Origin: Diphasiastrum complanatum
Taxonomy: Eukaryota > Streptophyta > Lycopodiopsida > Lycopodiales > Lycopodiaceae
Direction: 5' to 3'
Assembly: GCA_029204225.1 (NCBI GenBank)
Contig: CM055107.1
Span: 16,487,309-16,551,308 of the forward strand
Length of the DNA stretch: 64,000 nt
The notes beneath the pieces are model-generated. The model searched no databases and had not been told where the DNA came from. It saw only the letters and a list, made by a program, of their open reading frames with translations. Each line of letters starts with the position of its first letter. The first letter of the stretch is position 1. The position numbers and the translations under genes are program-made. Below, one piece after another: positions 59,801-64,000 of the stretch.

Positions 59801-62800
59801 TAAAATTCGATACTGTCACAACTTTGACCCAGACTGGGTTATATGATTCTTTTTAGCATGAAGTTATTCTTCTGAAAAACTGTCATGTCATATGAATCAC
59901 TACTTGTGTGAATAGACTTAGAAGTCAGATAAATTCTAAAGTCAAAGTGGTTCGATTTCTTAAACCTAGAATATCTTTTTGTGCATAAATGGATTTCGAT
60001 GGAATGGTAGTTTCTATCACTCGGGTTGAAATATTTGAAAGAAAAGTCATGATTGTAATAGAGTGAATCCTTTAGTTGAAGCACTTATTACTGACTTTTC
60101 TTGGATTTAGATGTTTTTATATGTCATCTTTTCAGTTAACTTTTATTGAAATTTATAATTTCTTTAAAAGGAGGGGTGAAGTGGCGGAATAAAATTCTAT
60201 TTGGAAATATGTAGGTTGCATAGTTTTGGAAGAAAACCAACTGTGGTATAGAAATGAAATCTGGTCTGAAAGTAAATTTGGATAGATTCAGAGTAAGATA
60301 CCTAATTGGAACTTTTCGAAAAAGAGGAATTTTCTAGGGATTGTGTGGACAATTTAGAACTAGAACAAGTTTGATATTTGAATCATTATCTATAAGTAGT
60401 ACAATAAAAGGTCAAAGGTTACTAATTCCATTTTGAGTGGAATAGAAGTAAGTTTGATCAGAATTTAAGTATGAGAATTTTGTATTGGATCAACCTAATC
60501 TTAGTTTAATACTAGGATCAGAGAGGGGTTGATTGAGTGAAAAAATTATATAATTAGAGGTAAGTTGGATTGGAAAATTGTTGAGAGTGAATGTTATTCG
60601 TCTCAGAGAGTTTTTGGATATGTTATTTACTCATGAGAAATAGAAAATCTTTTGTAGCTGAGTTACAAGATCTCAGTGAGATATGTGAGTAACATATGTG
60701 GGTTCTGGAGGAATCTGTCAGATAAAAATGTGTTTATGTATTAGGTCATAGTGAGATTATTCACATATGTGCATGATTAATCTTGTATGAATCTACTGTG
60801 TATTCCTGGTTACTAGGATTATTTGGTGCACTTAACCTAGTTGGTGAACATAGACATATGATCAAGTATTGTTTTGACAGATACTTGCAGAGTTAACAAA
60901 TTTTTGTATAGAAGACTTATGGATTAACTTACAAATGATTTGGGTAAGGATCTAAATGTGGTGTCATACTAGTATAATTGAATTCTTCACCTAGACATTT
61001 GAGATTTCTGAATCATTGGCCATTAACTTGAGTAGTTGATTACTCCAGAGTGAAGATAATTGGTAAAACAATCAGTGTGATGTGAATTCACCAAAATTTG
61101 ATGGTTTTGATTTATATTGTTTGTAAGACGCATGATTAGTGAATCATTTGGGTTCATCAGTTAAAATTATGTGCATTGGATATATAGTATTCTTGGGATA
61201 GAGTATTCCTTAGTTAAGGAAATAGACTCAGTAGTTGTATCCCATAGCCATCAATTGAATAACGAATTATAATGAATCCAAGAATAATAACTGAATTAAT
61301 ATTTAGCAGAACTTTGGGTATTTAGATTTGATTCTAGATTGTAATCTAAAGTTTTTTTTGTAGTTGAAGATGATTGTCATTTTGGTATACGTTCAGTCTT
61401 TAATTACCAGTGGTTTATAGACCTTGAATCTTGCACTTCAGTTAAAGAATCATGTTTGAAGAATATTTTTAAATCTAGTATTTTCTTAGTGGAAAGATTT
61501 TGGAATGATTTTTAATTTTTCTAGAGTTATGTTGGACATATACTCCAGTATCCTGTAAATGATTATGGGTTTTGGATTCTAGAAAATTATGATTGACAAA
61601 TCATACGAATCTAAATATTTATGATTGACGGATGATAAATAGATACTTAATTATTGTCAAAGAATTATTCGAAATTGTGATGATTCTTAGGTGTGACGAT
61701 TAAGTCTTGGTCTATTAATTGAGTAAGAATTCGAATAAGTGTTTTGAATCTCTCTACTTCAGTATTTTAATTGAGAGCCTATGGATCTCACAGAAATTCT
61801 CACAAGGAAAGTTATTATACTTGTAGAGAATTTAATTTATCTAGTGGATGCTATTCTGCTACAGTATATGGTCTGCAGATGCTTGAGTACAATTTTTTCT
61901 TTTGATTGGATCTCTAGTTATCATAGGAGACAGACATGTCTATTAAGATAAATGAATGTTGTTTTTTGGCATTTGGTGTTAGAAATAAGAGCACTTAACT
62001 CAAAAGAGTATCTGAGATATTTGAGTTTTAATCATTCTATATCTTAATGATTCTCCTAGAGATTCTAGTTGAATAAATTATCATATCGTAGAATTGGATT
62101 CTAAGGATAGTTATACTTGGAAATTTTTTATAAATTGTCTGCCAAAGTTTGTGGTTTCATACTGTAATTATTATTTCTTTTCTTTAACTTTAATTTCCTA
62201 AGTTAGAAAATATTTCACTCAGTGGTTCATGTAAGTGTTTCACATAAAGGTGATGTTACTAACTTTGTGTTGAGTGTAACCTAGTTGAGAAATTTATTGC
62301 TTAGTGTACTTTTCAAACTTGAGTCGTACTCCAGAACAGAGATTAACGATTGAAAATAGGTTTATCTCTGAGTACTTGTTTGATATGGAATTCAGACTAA
62401 GAATAACAAAATGAGAAATACCAATTACACCAAGAAGGTGAGCAAGCAAAGCCCATAGAAATACCACTAACTTATTGCCAAGTCTTATTACCTAGTCTCA
62501 CAATGCAGTTATCAATCAATAAATCATTCCATTGGCATAGTAGTAATTTATCCGTAGGAGTTCATTTATCAGTGGGGTTGACAAACCCATTTCCATTTGA
62601 ATTCTCCATTGTTAGGTTTTCATTTATATGCAAGATTGTTGTTCTTGCAAAATTTGAACGCATATAATATCATTTTACATATGACAGTTTTTAGCCCATC
62701 AGGGCTACTTAGCGGGAGATTAAAATAGTTTGGTATCCACATTTAGGTAACTCTGGTATGAATGTGCCTTAAGGCCTGCACCCTCCATGAGGAGCGATGA

Positions 62801-62827
62801 CAGAATACCAAGAGCTCTAGAAAGGAA
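59801..62827. other. Unassigned AT-rich DNA
   Basis: About 3 kb with no supportable gene. It could be the rest of a long LTR or an old element, but I see no diagnostic motif. Confidence 0.4.
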
Positions 62828-63712
62828 TGTGGCCACCTTTGAAAAATAGCAGTCATGGGCATTTGTAATCCATCACAATAATGATTGTACTTAACAATCA
62901 TAGAGAGATATCGGTTGCTTAACCAATGGATCTATCAAGTTTTACACATTAGATCTTGATCTAGATTCACTACACTTAGATTTAAGCAAGAGCAATGGAT
63001 CAACACATCATAAATTAGTGAAAGCGGCCTCACACGTGTGGAGTACTTTCCACTGTACGGTCTGCACCTGAAACAACAAGTACTATAGTTCTTGATAGCA
63101 ATCATTCATAGAAATCACAATTCTAATGACTAGAAATCTCACAAAAGTGTAGAATGCAAAAGTCTCATCAATTTCATTAGCAAAATGATGATCCTTTTAT
63201 GGATCAAGCACATCCACGAGTCTGGTACAATCCAGCAGGTCTTCACACGTGTGAAGAGTGCCACATCACTCAGATCTATCCATTTGATCCATCCTTGATC
63301 CTTATCCAAAGTTGACCTTCTAGAATATGGCTAAAATCCACAGAGCCAGTTTCCTAGAATATAGGAATATTCCCTACAAAATAGGATCTAAGAAAAATGG
63401 TCAACTCTTATCTTCTAGAACTCTATACACACGTGTGAACATCCACTTGCCATGTGGGAGCATTTACTCATGCACATGCAAGGAAAAGCTAATTTCTAGG
63501 TGACTAGTCAACTTGATAAAAACTAGTCATATCATGTTCACACTAACTAGATTGATACAAAATCAAATTAGATATATACAAGTATGAAAAGTACTTTCTT
63601 TCACACATGGGAACAGGCTCCACATGTGTGAAATCAAATCATCAACCATGTTCTAATGATTGATCTTTATTTACAATAAACAATGTCAAGTGAGAAGTGA
63701 CAATTTTCAACA
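62828..63712 (-). repeat. Probable 3' LTR of copia-5 (left edge tentative)
   Basis: On the minus strand it starts TGTTGAAAATTG right after a purine tract GAGGAGGAG. The left edge at tgtggccacc is a guess. It holds CACACGTGTG at about 63032, 63245 and 63428 and a variant CACATGTGTG at about 63607. The segment after the first copy (to ctgtacggtctgc) aligns by eye with the reverse complement of the copia-2 LTR, so the two belong to related families. Confidence 0.55.
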
Positions 63713-63721
63713 CTCCTCCTC

Positions 63722-64000
63722 ACTTCTAACTTGGCAAATCTAATGTACATCTATCTACAATTCCAAGAGCATATCTTAACTTGAAAAATGGATCTTTGGA
63801 CAATGGCTTGGTTAAGATATCAGCTATGCATTCGGATGATGGTACATGATGTAGTTGCACCCCCTTGGATTGTACCTTCTCCTCACAAAGTGGTGAGCTA
63901 TCTCAATATGCTTTGTTCTAGCATGGAAGATAGTATTTGAAGCAATTTGTTGAGAAGCTTGATTGTCACAGAATATGTAAGGGATCTCCTCGGCCTCTAG
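63722..64000 (-). pseudogene. Copia-5 RNase H end, running off the window
   Basis: The minus-strand translation starts at the window edge with LEAEEIPYIFCDNQASQQIA, then [16 protein letters not shown]. It shifts frame once near 63875 and ends in a C-terminus with ADILTKPLSKDPFFKLR. This is the RNase H end of a copia polyprotein; its body lies beyond 64000. Confidence 0.8.

Noticed and set aside
1-64000. CRISPR arrays, bacterial operons, phage or defence systems
   Set aside because: The sequence is plainly plant nuclear DNA. The only regular direct repeats are microsatellites, LTRs and local duplications.

Overview
This is nuclear DNA of a seed plant with a large, retrotransposon-rich genome. 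The evidence is spliced genes with GT..AG introns of several kb, plant Ty1/copia and Ty3/gypsy (chromovirus-type) LTR elements primed by initiator-Met tRNA, long dinucleotide microsatellites, and two recognisable plant genes. I cannot name the species.

The window holds two host genes, both on the plus strand. The first is an MMS21/HPY2/NSE2-type SUMO E3 ligase. Its seven coding exons are short and scattered over 33 kb (7227-40377). Assembled in order they give an uninterrupted frame of 750 nt including the stop (249 codons), and each junction is phase-compatible with GT/AG borders. Intron 1 (18 kb) and intron 5 (9.7 kb) are inflated by transposons. The second is a two-pore K+ channel of the TPK family (51393-54922, two exons). 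It has two GYGD filters, a 14-3-3-type site and a C-terminal EF-hand region, and its leader contains repeated short upstream ORFs.

Layout: 101-6018, an old copia element (minus strand) with eroded coding sequence and a 5-bp target duplication. 6587-6705, a tiny tRNA-derived SINE with an 18-bp target duplication. 7227-7304, MMS21 exon 1. 7305-25361, MMS21 intron 1, which holds a probable hAT-type MITE (8008-8354), a gypsy element with an intact 1569-codon polyprotein (8503-15216), a tandem triplication of its 5' LTR plus 299 bp of flank and part of its leader (14766-24276), and a second, very young gypsy element (16169-22394) inside the middle LTR. 25362-28442, MMS21 exons 2-5, with a gypsy RNase H relic in intron 4. 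28443-38106, MMS21 intron 5, with a copia gag relic and a young full-length copia element (30419-36387) in the sense direction. 38107-40377, MMS21 exons 6-7, with a LINE-like relic between them. 40378-50900, gene-poor DNA with microsatellites and local repeats. 50900-54922, TPK. 54923-64000, mostly anonymous DNA plus three copia relics, one running off the window end.

Eye-counted LTR divergence gives a relative order of insertion: copia-1 (about 6-7 percent) is oldest, then gypsy-1 (about 2 percent), copia-2 (about 0.4 percent) and gypsy-2 (LTRs look identical). I saw no new molecular system. The most notable structures are the nested tandem array in intron 1, the dispersed SUMO ligase exons, and the duplicated upstream ORFs before the channel gene.
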